DNA of 53,858 bases from Methanobacteriota archaeon (lineage in GTDB: Archaea; Thermoplasmatota; Poseidoniia; Poseidoniales; Poseidoniaceae). The stretch lies in NCBI GenBank assembly GCA_011524855.1, contig WTJK01000040.1, positions 7,641 through 61,498 of the forward strand, written 5' to 3'. Both the position numbers and the translations under genes were made by a program. The notes beneath the pieces were generated by a model. It searched no databases, was not told the origin of the DNA, and was given only the letters and a program-made list of their open reading frames with translations. Position 1 is the first letter of the stretch. Every line of letters starts with the position of its first letter. Shown here piece by piece: positions 1 to 8,438 of this stretch.

Positions 1-1061
1 TAAACGCTGCAAGCGTTGCCTGAGCTGGAGGAAAGGTTCTGGATGCTGAAGTCATCGTGATCGCTGTCAAGGTCCTCCCACATGTTGGAGGTGGTGTTGT
101 ACCAGGTCCAATCCACCGTGAAGGTGTAGTTGCCGATGCTTTCATTCGCGAGGGCCGTGGAGGTGACGTTGTGGGAATCGTAGGTTTGCATCGCAGTCCA
201 GTTGAACGAACCCGTGTCTACGGTGGTGTTGGTGTCGGTGTTCTTGATGCTCCAATCGAGCATGAGGGTTTCGTTCAACAAGGCGCAGTAGCTGTATATC
301 ACGCCGCCGAAATCCTCACCAAGGTCGTACACATAGGTGTCTGAATATGCCCACACCGAGGCATCGGAGGGTTCGGAGCCGCAATTGCTGCCACCCGAAT
401 TGCTGAAGTTGTACACCATGAACCAGTCTGAGCCGTTGTCAAGCTCCTCCCACATGTACGATGAGGTGTTGTACCATGAAAGGGTCGCGAGGAAACTGAA
501 GTTGCCTTCGCTTTGTGTGCTCAACGCCGTCGAGTTGACCGTGTGATACTCGCTTGAAGTGAAGATGTTCCAACTAAACGATCCCGAATCGACGGTCGAA
601 TTGGTGTCGTCGTTGACGATGGACCATGTGAGGTTCAAGGCCTCGGTGGTAAAGCTGCAGTACGAGTCGATTTGACCGGTGAAATTCTCACCAATGTCGA
701 ACATGCTTTGACCAGCGTACGGTGAAACCGTGCACGTCGGCGATTGAACGGTGAAGCTCATGCTACCGGTGAGATTGACGGCGCCGGTGTAGTTGGTGAG
801 GTGATATTCAAGTGTGTAGGTGTCTGCAGACAGGTTCGAGAAAATCACGTTGTTTGATGACCATGAGTTGGTTGCGGTCCATGACCAGTCGCTGCTTTGG
901 TATTCGTATCCACTGCTGTCGTTCAGCCAGTACTCCATGGTGTGAGAGTCGTTCGCAATTGGACACTGGATGTAGAACGTGGCGTTCACGTCATCGTTGT
1001 GGTCCGGCGAGGAGGGGGTGGTCCAAACGCTCACGTTGACCTGACTCGCATTGGAGCCGCA
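1..1061 (-). repeat. Tandem diverged protein repeats (unit starts at Cys codons ~1061, 734, 383, 11)
   Basis: Units of 327, 351 and 372 nt, e.g. 'CTVSPYAGQSMFDIGENFTGQIDSYCSFTTEALNLTWSIVNDDTNSTVDSGSFSW...STALSTQSEGNFSFLATLSWYNTSSYMWEELD' and 'CGSEPSDASV...LGEDFGGVIYSYCALLNETLMLDWSIKNTDTNTTVDTGSFNWT...STALANESIGNYTFTVDWTWYNTTSNMWEDLD'. Confidence 0.8.
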
Positions 1062-1205
1062 GCCGCTGGAGCGACCACCGGCTTCAAACAACGGGCCCTC
1101 CCATTCCGCAGTTCGGAGGTCTTCCCCTGGCAGCGTGTTGAGTGATGCAGCCATTGATTGGGCAACCAAGAGGGCCACGAGAATCCACATGCGGGCGCGT
1201 TTCAT
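1..1205 (-). CDS. Secreted repeat protein, partial (runs off left edge)
   Basis: Open minus-strand frame from ATG at 1205 (MKRARMWILVALLVAQSMAASLN..., signal peptide) to the window edge; repeated ~109-124 aa units with two Cys, 'DSGSFxW' and 'WYNTSS' motifs. Absent from the ORF track because it has no stop in the window. Confidence 0.85.
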   Translation of the reverse strand, partial: MKRARMWILVALLVAQSMAASLNTLPGEDLRTAEWEGPLFEAGGRSSGCGSNASQVNVSVWTTPSSPDHNDDVNATFYIQCPIANDSHTMEYWLNDSSGYEYQSSDWSWTATNSWSSNNVIFSNLSADTYTLEYHLTNYTGAVNLTGSMSFTVQSPTCTVSPYAGQSMFDIGENFTGQIDSYCSFTTEALNLTWSIVNDDTNSTVDSGSFSWNIFTSSEYHTVNSTALSTQSEGNFSFLATLSWYNTSSYMWEELDNGSDWFMVYNFSNSGGSNCGSEPSDASVWAYSDTYVYDLGEDFGGVIYSYCALLNETLMLDWSIKNTDTNTTVDTGSFNWTAMQTYDSHNVTSTALANESIGNYTFTVDWTWYNTTSNMWEDLDSDHDDFSIQNLSSSSGNACSV

Positions 1206-1254
1206 GTGGGAGGATGCATCCGGTTGGTTATAGTGATTGCTGTTCTGGCCGAAA

Positions 1255-3033
1255 TCAGCCGTTTTTCATGATCACTTCACTCAAGGGAGCCAGCGGTACC
1301 TTTGCGGTAGCAAACCACCGTTCAACGCTCTCGAACGGCGCTGCAGGGCCCCGTTTCCGTGCTGCTTTGGCCCGGGCAGCGACCAGCGACCACGCGGATT
1401 TCGTTCCGATACCGGGAACGGCGGCAAGTTGTTTCTCCGTCATCGTCCAAGGGTTGAGGTCCACTTCGATGCCGGTGATGGAACGGGCACCGTGGCCGGT
1501 CACGATCACGTCGGAGACCGTTTCAAGCGGAATCGTGTAGGATGCTCCAATGAGAATGGGGTACGCACCGAGTTGCCGACCAAAGGTGACGCCCGCTCGA
1601 CCGTGCACCTCGGGAGAAGTGTGGGCCTCGGTGAGGTGAACGGGCAGTCGCGTGCGCCCGTCGTGGGCTTCCCAGTGCACTTCGGACAAGCGTTGGCCCA
1701 AGGGGAAAAGTTCCTCCAGCAACGGCTTGTCGATCGTGTCCCGGACGGTTGCCTTGAACGAAGCAAACGCCGTTTCGGGTACGGCTTGGAAGCCCTCGCC
1801 CTCCACCTGACGGATGTTGATGCGGCGCAGCAGCAACCCGTCGGCGCGCAGGTCGTTCAGCAAGGCGAGGTTCATGCCGTACGTGGCTTCGGTTTCGCCG
1901 TTCAACCCGGCGATGAAGTTGAGGCCGGGCAGCAATTTCGGTAAACCGCGTTCACCGCGCACACGACCGTGCTTGTTGATCAGCCGCACCGCTGATTTCA
2001 GTTGAGCCGGGTCGCAATTCAACCAGTTGGCTTCGTGGACGGAGGGGTCGGCAGATTCGAGGCCAAAGGAAAGGACGGCACCGTCCGACAGGGTCTCAAC
2101 GAGCGTTTTGGTGATCGCCTCGGCCGGTTCAAGGTGCTCGGCGATGATGGACGGGTTGCCGTTGTCGGTGTGGAGCAGGGACAGCCGCTCGTCGTTGCGC
2201 AAGCCGTGGAGGAGTTGCGCGATGGGTTCGGGGTTGGGAACGGGGTACTCAAGCTCCCGAACGCCGTCGGCCATGTAGGTGTAAGTGTCGGTCATGCCGC
2301 CAAGACGGACGTGCTGCACACCAGCGTCGTGAGCGAGACGTACTTCTTCGATGATGTCCTCCGGGGTGCGCCACAGCGGCACGCCTTTCTTCGGCTCGAT
2401 GCAGAATTTGCAACCGCGCTTGTACCGTACGCAGCCCTGGTACACCTCGACCTCGAACGTCAGCGGTCCAGGCCCGTGGACGCCGTGCAGGTCCGGATGG
2501 GCATGAACGGCCAAGCTGGCGGCGCCGGCGTGCGCCCAAGTTGTCCATTGTTCGGACGTTCGGCGCCGATGATGCCATTCACCGGTGTTCAGAAAACCGT
2601 CCAGCGTGGCGTCGGTGTCCTGAACCGCAAGAAACAGGTTGGGTCGCAGCGGCTGCCATCCTTGTTGACGCCACCCCCGAATGGCCCATCCTCCCATCAG
2701 GACGGGGAGGCCCTTGGGGACGGACCTGAGCAGTTGTTGGGTTTCGTTGAGGGAGATGGGTGTGCCTCGCAGGTACTTGCCCGGCACCACGGCGCCCGCG
2801 ACGCAGACCACGCCCAAGGCGTGCTTCAGTACGTCCGCCACCTCGTCAGGTTGCTGGCGTTCCATGCGCCGCCATTGGTCGACCGTCAGGTAGAGGTAGG
2901 GCAAGCGGTGGGTTTCAAGCACGCCGCACACGTAGCGCACGTGGAATCCCACATAGGGCGGCACGCCAAACGCAGCGGGCTCGTCCTCGTAACCATCGAT
3001 GACCAGCCAACGCGGTTCGGTGGCCTCGGTCAT
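1255..3033 (-). CDS. Radical SAM protein with C-terminal helix-hairpin-helix (COG1031-like)
   Basis: 'VYQGCVRYKRGCKFCIEPKKG' Fe-S cluster motif; C-terminal HhH 'LAAVPGIGTKSAWSLVAARAKAA'. Confidence 0.75.
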   Translation of the reverse strand: MTEATEPRWLVIDGYEDEPAAFGVPPYVGFHVRYVCGVLETHRLPYLYLTVDQWRRMERQQPDEVADVLKHALGVVCVAGAVVPGKYLRGTPISLNETQQLLRSVPKGLPVLMGGWAIRGWRQQGWQPLRPNLFLAVQDTDATLDGFLNTGEWHHRRRTSEQWTTWAHAGAASLAVHAHPDLHGVHGPGPLTFEVEVYQGCVRYKRGCKFCIEPKKGVPLWRTPEDIIEEVRLAHDAGVQHVRLGGMTDTYTYMADGVRELEYPVPNPEPIAQLLHGLRNDERLSLLHTDNGNPSIIAEHLEPAEAITKTLVETLSDGAVLSFGLESADPSVHEANWLNCDPAQLKSAVRLINKHGRVRGERGLPKLLPGLNFIAGLNGETEATYGMNLALLNDLRADGLLLRRINIRQVEGEGFQAVPETAFASFKATVRDTIDKPLLEELFPLGQRLSEVHWEAHDGRTRLPVHLTEAHTSPEVHGRAGVTFGRQLGAYPILIGASYTIPLETVSDVIVTGHGARSITGIEVDLNPWTMTEKQLAAVPGIGTKSAWSLVAARAKAARKRGPAAPFESVERWFATAKVPLAPLSEVIMKNG

Positions 3034-3059
3034 AACCGGTCAGCCCGAATCGCTGCCCT

Positions 3060-4481
3060 TCAATCCTTCTTCGGGCGACGGCGACGGGAGCGCTTCTTGC
3101 CCGACCCGCCTTCCTCGCGGAGGGCTTGGAGTTCTCGTGCGGATTTTCCACCGGCGTCCTTGCCCCCGGAACGACCGCCGCCACCTTTGGCCTTGGCAAC
3201 ATCGACCTTGATGGTGCGCCCGTCGACCTCTTGACCGTTCAGGGCTTTCACCACGGCGTCGCCTTTGTCCTTCTCGGCAATGAACACAAATCCGAAGCCC
3301 TTGGATTTGCCACCGGGCCCGGTGGCCAAGGCCACTTCGTTGACCGTGGCGTGCTTGCTCACGAGCGCTTGGAGTTGGTCCGCTTTGGTCGAGAACGAGA
3401 GGTTGCCGATGTACAGCTTGAGGCCGGCCGGTTCAGCACGACGTCCGCCCTTTTTGTCGCCCTTCTTGTCGTCGTCTGCGTCGCGTACGCCGATCCGACG
3501 TCCGTTGATGCGGTGACCGTTGAGGGCCTGAATGGCTGCATCGGCCATGGCCTTGTTCGCATAGGTCACGAACCCGAAGCCTCGGTTCTGTCCGGCATCA
3601 TCGGTCAACACGATGCAGTCGGTCATGTCGCCATGGGCCTTGAACAACGCACGAAGTTCCTCGGTGCCCACATCACGGGGCAAACCACCAACAAACAGTC
3701 GGGTGCCGGGGGCTGCCTTAGGTGGACGGCCCCCTCGACCTCCGCCTTGGCCTTCGAACCGGAAGTAGGTGCGTTCCCGTCCGTCTTCGCGAACGTCGGC
3801 AGCGATGAAGGTGGCCCGGCCGGCGGGGCCTTTGGCGAACATGGCTTCGGCGGCAGAGCCCCAACGCTTGCCGGCGTTGTTGAGGGCACTGGCACCTTCT
3901 TCCAGTTCAGCCCAGCCTGCACCGTAGTTATCGGCGAGCGCCCGGTAGGATTGGTGGCCGCATGTGGGGCATTGCACGTTCCAGTCCCCGTCGAGGTGGG
4001 GTTGGAGGGTGTCGCCGCACGGAGGGCAAAGGGCGTGGAGCACACCGCAGTCGTTGCGCTCTCGGAAGTCGAGGCGCACCACGGGGCTCACCTCACGAAT
4101 CAGGGCTCGACACACGTCGCGGCGGCGAAGCGCATCCGAGGTTTGGTGCATGAAGCGGTCAACCAGGCCCGTGACGAAGAATTGGCCGTACAGGTGCTGA
4201 GGTTGAATGGACCCTTGCTTTCCCTCGATGGCGAGAAGTTTGGCTTCACCGTTCTTTTCGTTGAGTTTTTCGACGGCCACGATGGCGGTGTCACCAACGG
4301 CCGGTGTCACGACCGGTTTACCAGGAGCGACGGACACGACGCCGTCGGTGATGCTCACGTACCCAATGACGGTGGCGACGATGTGCTCGCCCTGAACCGT
4401 GGCACCCTCACCGGGGGTGTGGTCGTTGGGGCTACCGATGGTGCTTCCGGGTGTGACGAGGCTCGCCGTCATGTTGCTCAT
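3060..4481 (-). CDS. Exosome Csl4-like subunit fused to two RRM domains and a basic tail
   Basis: N-terminus 'MSNMTASLVTPGSTIG...' with S1-like region and zinc ribbon 'GVLHALCPPCGDTLQ...VQCPTCGHQSYRALADNYGAGW' resembles archaeal Csl4; then RRM1 (RNP2 'LFVGGL', RNP1 'RGFGFVTY') and RRM2 (RNP2 'LYIGNL', RNP1 'KGFGFVFI'); tail 'KKRSRRRRPKKD'. Listed ORF begins at a TTG at 4574; the ATG at 4481 or 4472 is more likely. Confidence 0.88.
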   Translation of the reverse strand: MSNMTASLVTPGSTIGSPNDHTPGEGATVQGEHIVATVIGYVSITDGVVSVAPGKPVVTPAVGDTAIVAVEKLNEKNGEAKLLAIEGKQGSIQPQHLYGQFFVTGLVDRFMHQTSDALRRRDVCRALIREVSPVVRLDFRERNDCGVLHALCPPCGDTLQPHLDGDWNVQCPTCGHQSYRALADNYGAGWAELEEGASALNNAGKRWGSAAEAMFAKGPAGRATFIAADVREDGRERTYFRFEGQGGGRGGRPPKAAPGTRLFVGGLPRDVGTEELRALFKAHGDMTDCIVLTDDAGQNRGFGFVTYANKAMADAAIQALNGHRINGRRIGVRDADDDKKGDKKGGRRAEPAGLKLYIGNLSFSTKADQLQALVSKHATVNEVALATGPGGKSKGFGFVFIAEKDKGDAVVKALNGQEVDGRTIKVDVAKAKGGGGRSGGKDAGGKSARELQALREEGGSGKKRSRRRRPKKD

Positions 4482-4570
4482 TCCTGTGGCAGGCATGGCC
4501 CGATGTGGGTCGCACGCCGTGTTCGCCGTTTTGAGGCGAGGGCTCTTCCCATTTGAACCCCCCTTACGGG

Positions 4571-5224
4571 TCAACTGTCCGGTGCATCGGGCAATTGGGC
4601 GTCACCGAGGCGGTGGAACCGCCAGCAGGTCACGTCGGTGTTGAGGGAGCGTTTGGTGTGATGGAGGTAGGCTGCCGGTAGGCGAAAGTCCGTTCGTATG
4701 AGGCGCTCGTGTTCCCAGCCCGCATCCCGCCCCATGCGTTCGAGGTGGGTGGCATGGGTGTGGTGGAGCACGTGAACGGCCCGCTTCGCTTTGGCAAATG
4801 CGGCCTCCAGCAGCGGGCGATCCGCTTTCGCCGTTTGCGTGCCCCACGGTGGGTTCGTGATCACGAGGTCCACCTGCGGTAAGTCGGTCTCGTCAACCCC
4901 AAGACGGTGGGTGAGGACGGTGGATCGCGAGGTGAACCCTTCGCCCAGCCCGGTCAAATTGGCGTTGAGTGCGATGATGGCGTCCTCGTCAACCTCAACA
5001 AAGGTCACGTGCTTGGCCCCGAGCATCAAACACGCCACGCCAAGCACACCGTTGCCGGCCCCCAAGTCAAGCACGGTGGCTCCCTCCAAACCGTCGGTTT
5101 CGTCCACCGCCAGCATCCAATATGCTGCCAGGTCACCTTCGGTGGCGTATTGCTCCAACTCCAAACGAAGGCAAGGATGGGGGGTCAACTTGGACAGTTG
5201 AATGGCCAAGTGTTTGGGGCGCAT
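4571..5224 (-). CDS. METTL5-like (COG2263) RNA methyltransferase
   Basis: 'LEQYATEGDLAAYWML', SAM motif 'VLDLGAGNGVLGVACLMLGA', catalytic 'ITNPPWGTQ'. Start chosen at MRPKHLAIQ; longest ORF extends to 5293. Confidence 0.85.
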   Translation of the reverse strand: MRPKHLAIQLSKLTPHPCLRLELEQYATEGDLAAYWMLAVDETDGLEGATVLDLGAGNGVLGVACLMLGAKHVTFVEVDEDAIIALNANLTGLGEGFTSRSTVLTHRLGVDETDLPQVDLVITNPPWGTQTAKADRPLLEAAFAKAKRAVHVLHHTHATHLERMGRDAGWEHERLIRTDFRLPAAYLHHTKRSLNTDVTCWRFHRLGDAQLPDAPDS

Positions 5225-5228
5225 GCCT

Positions 5229-5417
5229 TCACCAGCGTCGTTGCTGCTGATACGGGTTGGCTTGTTGAGCCTGCATTTGCAAGCGGTATGCATGGATCTG
5301 TTGTGCCTCCATGCGAAGGCGTTGGAGCAGCGGTTCCCCGGGTTGCTGGTTGCCGCAGTAGCGACAGAACTTCGTGCCGTCGGGATGTTGTTGGCCGCAA
5401 TTCACGCAGAACCCCAT
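5229..5417 (-). CDS. Small zinc-ribbon protein
   Basis: 'MGFCVNCGQQHPDGTKFCRYCGNQQPGE' with two CxxC pairs; stop is 4 nt before the methyltransferase start. Confidence 0.65.
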   Translation of the reverse strand: MGFCVNCGQQHPDGTKFCRYCGNQQPGEPLLQRLRMEAQQIHAYRLQMQAQQANPYQQQRRW

Positions 5418-5463
5418 GGTACGTCCTCCACCTGCGGCTCAGGTCCAACACATTTCAAGGTTC

Positions 5464-6555
5464 TTAGCCCATGGAGGCGACTTGCATGAGGATCGGCCAC
5501 GGTTCGACACCGGCTGCCAATGCACGTTCGTTGATGTCCTCCCAACGGGGGTCGTCCATGAACGAAGAGGGTTCCACGCCAGCCTCCATCAACTCTGCGA
5601 AGAAGGCGCGCAACTCGGCTTCTGCGTCGCTCATTGGCTCGCCTTCAGGTTCGGCTTCCCCCTCGGGCAGCGGGATGGCAACCTCAGAAGAAGGATCGGG
5701 CGATGGTTTTCCTGGTGCCTCCTCCGGTTCGGAGACGGCGGAGATCGGTGCCGCCTCGGCTGCAGCGCTGTTCGGTGGCAACGGGACCTGTACCTCCTCG
5801 ACGACGGGTTCAGGGGCCTTGGTAACAGGAGGCAACGGGACCGCAGCAGGTTCGTTTGCTGCCGTCACGGCCTCGGCGACATCGGACGGCGTGGGCGCTT
5901 CGCTTGCGGGTTCGGGTGTGGCGGGTTCAGCCTCCTGCACCGGTTTAGGGGCGGGTGTTGCAGGTGGCTCGGAGGCTTTGGGTTTCTCCAGTCGGCCGAT
6001 ACCGAGGACCTCGGCTTGTTGGCGAGCCATTTCCGCAGCGGCGCGTCGTGGCAGGCTGACGAAGCACTTGCCCGGCAAGGCGTCGGGAGGGAACGGCAGG
6101 TAGTACCGCTCGAGCGGTGGCAGCGAGGGATGCCGGAAGCACAGCGTCCGGATGGTTTCGAACGCACGCTGGGTCGGCAGGCCCACCGAGAACGGCGTCG
6201 AGGCGATCTCCACGGCGCCGCGTAACCACCCCTCGCCGGTCACCAGGTGTTGCATCCAGGGTCCGAGGTCAGCCGTAGCGATGTCAACAAATTGGAAGGA
6301 AGCGTCCCGGGGATTGAACCCTTGCTCCACGAGGAGGTCGGCCTCGTGCCGAGGTCGGTGAAAGACGCTCATCACCGGTTGGCCGTGTTCCACCATGTCA
6401 CCGTGCAACTCCATCAACTTGCGTTCCCGTCGTGGACACATCAGCAAGACACAGGTTCGGCTGGCCATTCGGTCCCAAATCTCACCCCAACGCTCTGCGG
6501 CTTCGAAGGTGAGTTGACCGATGGTCATGTCCGGAATCATCGCTGTGAGTCCCAT
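5464..6555 (-). CDS. Hypothetical protein with long Pro/Ala/Glu-rich linker
   Basis: Start MGLTAMIPDMTIGQ at 6555; ordered N-terminal domain, low-complexity PAE linker, short C-terminal domain 'AELRAFFAELMEAGVEPSSFMDDPRWEDINERALAAGVEPWPILMQVASMG'. Confidence 0.7.
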   Translation of the reverse strand: MGLTAMIPDMTIGQLTFEAAERWGEIWDRMASRTCVLLMCPRRERKLMELHGDMVEHGQPVMSVFHRPRHEADLLVEQGFNPRDASFQFVDIATADLGPWMQHLVTGEGWLRGAVEIASTPFSVGLPTQRAFETIRTLCFRHPSLPPLERYYLPFPPDALPGKCFVSLPRRAAAEMARQQAEVLGIGRLEKPKASEPPATPAPKPVQEAEPATPEPASEAPTPSDVAEAVTAANEPAAVPLPPVTKAPEPVVEEVQVPLPPNSAAAEAAPISAVSEPEEAPGKPSPDPSSEVAIPLPEGEAEPEGEPMSDAEAELRAFFAELMEAGVEPSSFMDDPRWEDINERALAAGVEPWPILMQVASMG

Positions 6556-6589
6556 GGGCGCACCGCTCGGAAGGAACGGGTGACGGCCT

Positions 6590-7681
6590 TTAGCCCTGTG
6601 CCCGAGTCGGGCGGAGGAGGCCCATGTCCACGGCCAATTCGGCCAGGTACACGACCCCGCCGGCGGCACCTCGTAACGTGTTGTGGGACAGGGCCTCAAA
6701 CCGGACTCGATGGCGGTCGACCTCCATGTTGCCCACCACCACAGCCATGCCCAGATTGAGGTCAACCGAAGGATCGCCCTCGGTTGTTACGTGGCTCCCG
6801 TTGGCATTCACGTGGCGTATGGGGTCAACAGCGTCCACGAGCATGATGGCGTTGTCAGGAGCCGAGGGGAGGTGCCGTGGCGTGACTCGCTCGGACCATG
6901 CAGACAACGCATGGGTCACGTTCGAGAGCTCGAGTTCACGTTCGAAGGATGCTTCAACGAACACGTGATGCCCGTCGGTGCGACGGACGCGACGGCAGGA
7001 CAAGGTGGCCTCACCTTCCCAGTTGAGCAGGTGGCGGAATTCAGCCTCGGTTTTTTCTGCCTCACCAGGGATGTCGGTGGGGCACTCCCCGGTGCGGTCG
7101 ACTTCATCGATGAGACCGTATCCTCCGCCTGACAAGGCTTGTTCACTTCGCATGGTCCACGAGAGGAGCCCAAAGGCTTCATCGAGGGCGGCGAGCGGCA
7201 GCAGCAACGGCAAAAGCGTGCAGTTCGTGGCGCAAGCCAAAGGGGAATTGGTTTCGGTCAGACCCTTCAGGTCGGTTGGGTTCACCTCGGGCACGACCAA
7301 AGGGACCCCCTCAACGCGACGATAAGCAGCGGCGTTGGACAGCACAGGCATCCCCGCCCTGGCCCACATCGGCTCCACACGACGGGCGACCTCGGTGGGC
7401 AAAGCGGAGAAGACGACGCCCACACCTTCTGCACGGCATCGCTCGATGGTCGCTGCATCGTCGAGGGCGATGACCTTCAGGTCGGGTAGGATCGGGCGAG
7501 GTTCCGGCAAACGCCAAACGAGGTCGTTCAGCGGCTGCCCGACGCGACCCGGTGAGCCAGCCACAGCGTGTGTCTCGAACCACGGATGCTGGGCCAGCCG
7601 CTGCAAGAGCCGTTGCGCCACCAGTCCACCCGATCCCAGGACGACGGCTTTGATGCGTGGCATGACGGGTCCTCCATTCAA
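6590..7681 (-). CDS. asd: Aspartate-semialdehyde dehydrogenase
   Basis: 'IKAVVLGSGGLVAQRLLQRLAQHPWFE' Rossmann start; 'CATNCTLLPLLLPLAALDE' active-site Cys region; 'SGGGYGLIDEVD'. Start may be an internal ATG (MPRIKAV, ~7663). Confidence 0.8.
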   Translation of the reverse strand: MNGGPVMPRIKAVVLGSGGLVAQRLLQRLAQHPWFETHAVAGSPGRVGQPLNDLVWRLPEPRPILPDLKVIALDDAATIERCRAEGVGVVFSALPTEVARRVEPMWARAGMPVLSNAAAYRRVEGVPLVVPEVNPTDLKGLTETNSPLACATNCTLLPLLLPLAALDEAFGLLSWTMRSEQALSGGGYGLIDEVDRTGECPTDIPGEAEKTEAEFRHLLNWEGEATLSCRRVRRTDGHHVFVEASFERELELSNVTHALSAWSERVTPRHLPSAPDNAIMLVDAVDPIRHVNANGSHVTTEGDPSVDLNLGMAVVVGNMEVDRHRVRFEALSHNTLRGAAGGVVYLAELAVDMGLLRPTRAQG

Positions 7682-7690
7682 CGGCGTTGT

Positions 7691-8395
7691 TCATCGAGCG
7701 GGCGTTGGAAACACCTTCCGTGTGATCAGTTTTCTCAATATCTCCCATCCGTCTGCGGTCGACCCCAACTTCGCCTCACCAAGCCGGACGCTGTAACGAA
7801 TGGGAACGTAGCCGAACGACACCCTGTGATGCACCATGCTGGCGTACATTTCGGCCTCGAGTTCGAACGAGACGCTGTTAAGTTTCATCCGGGTGATGGC
7901 CGAGGCCGTCATGGCCCAATAACCCGAACACAGGTCGAGGGTGGTGTGGCCGTAAAGCGCGGTGGCGGTCCAGGTGAGCAGGTGATTGCCGACGAAATTC
8001 AACCGCGTCATTGCGCCGTCATCGATGCGACCACCCAACCGATCGCCGATGACAACATCCCATTGCTCCAAACGGTCGACCAGCCTGATCATGTCGCCGG
8101 GTGCGTACGTGCCGTCAGCATCCAACATCACCACCACGTCGGCGTTCATGGCCAAGGCTCGTTCAAATCCTTGGCGAATCGCGCTGCCTTTGCCCGCTTC
8201 CGTCTGGACCAGTACCTGCACGCCGTGTTCGTCTGCGACCGACATGGAGCCGTCGGTGCTGTGACCGTCCACCACCAGAACCGAAGTGCGGTAGTTACGG
8301 GTGACCAACTCGTCGGTTGGAAGACGTTCCAGCACCCATCGCAAGCCCAGCGCTTCGTTGAGCACGGGCAACAACACGACGAGGTGGTTCACGAC
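7691..8395 (-). CDS. Glycosyltransferase family 2 (dolichyl-phosphate sugar synthase-like)
   Basis: 'LVVLLPVLNEALGLRWVLERL', 'VLVVDGHSTDGS', 'GKGSAIRQGF', 'VVVMLDADGTYAPGDM'. Longest ORF to 8554 overlaps the upstream gene; probable GTG start near 8395. Confidence 0.85.
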   Translation of the reverse strand, partial: VVNHLVVLLPVLNEALGLRWVLERLPTDELVTRNYRTSVLVVDGHSTDGSMSVADEHGVQVLVQTEAGKGSAIRQGFERALAMNADVVVMLDADGTYAPGDMIRLVDRLEQWDVVIGDRLGGRIDDGAMTRLNFVGNHLLTWTATALYGHTTLDLCSGYWAMTASAITRMKLNSVSFELEAEMYASMVHHRVSFGYVPIRYSVRLGEAKLGSTADGWEILRKLITRKVFPTPAR

Positions 8396-8438
8396 AAGCC
8401 CCAACGAGCCCTCAGGGTGCGGAGGTTTAATCCTGCGC

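Noticed and set aside
2002-4556. Long plus-strand ORFs 2002..3234 (410 aa) and 3126..4556 (476 aa)
   Set aside because: Antisense to the radical SAM and Csl4-RRM genes, which have clear motifs; the plus-strand translations show no recognisable domains and are shadow ORFs of GC-rich coding sequence.
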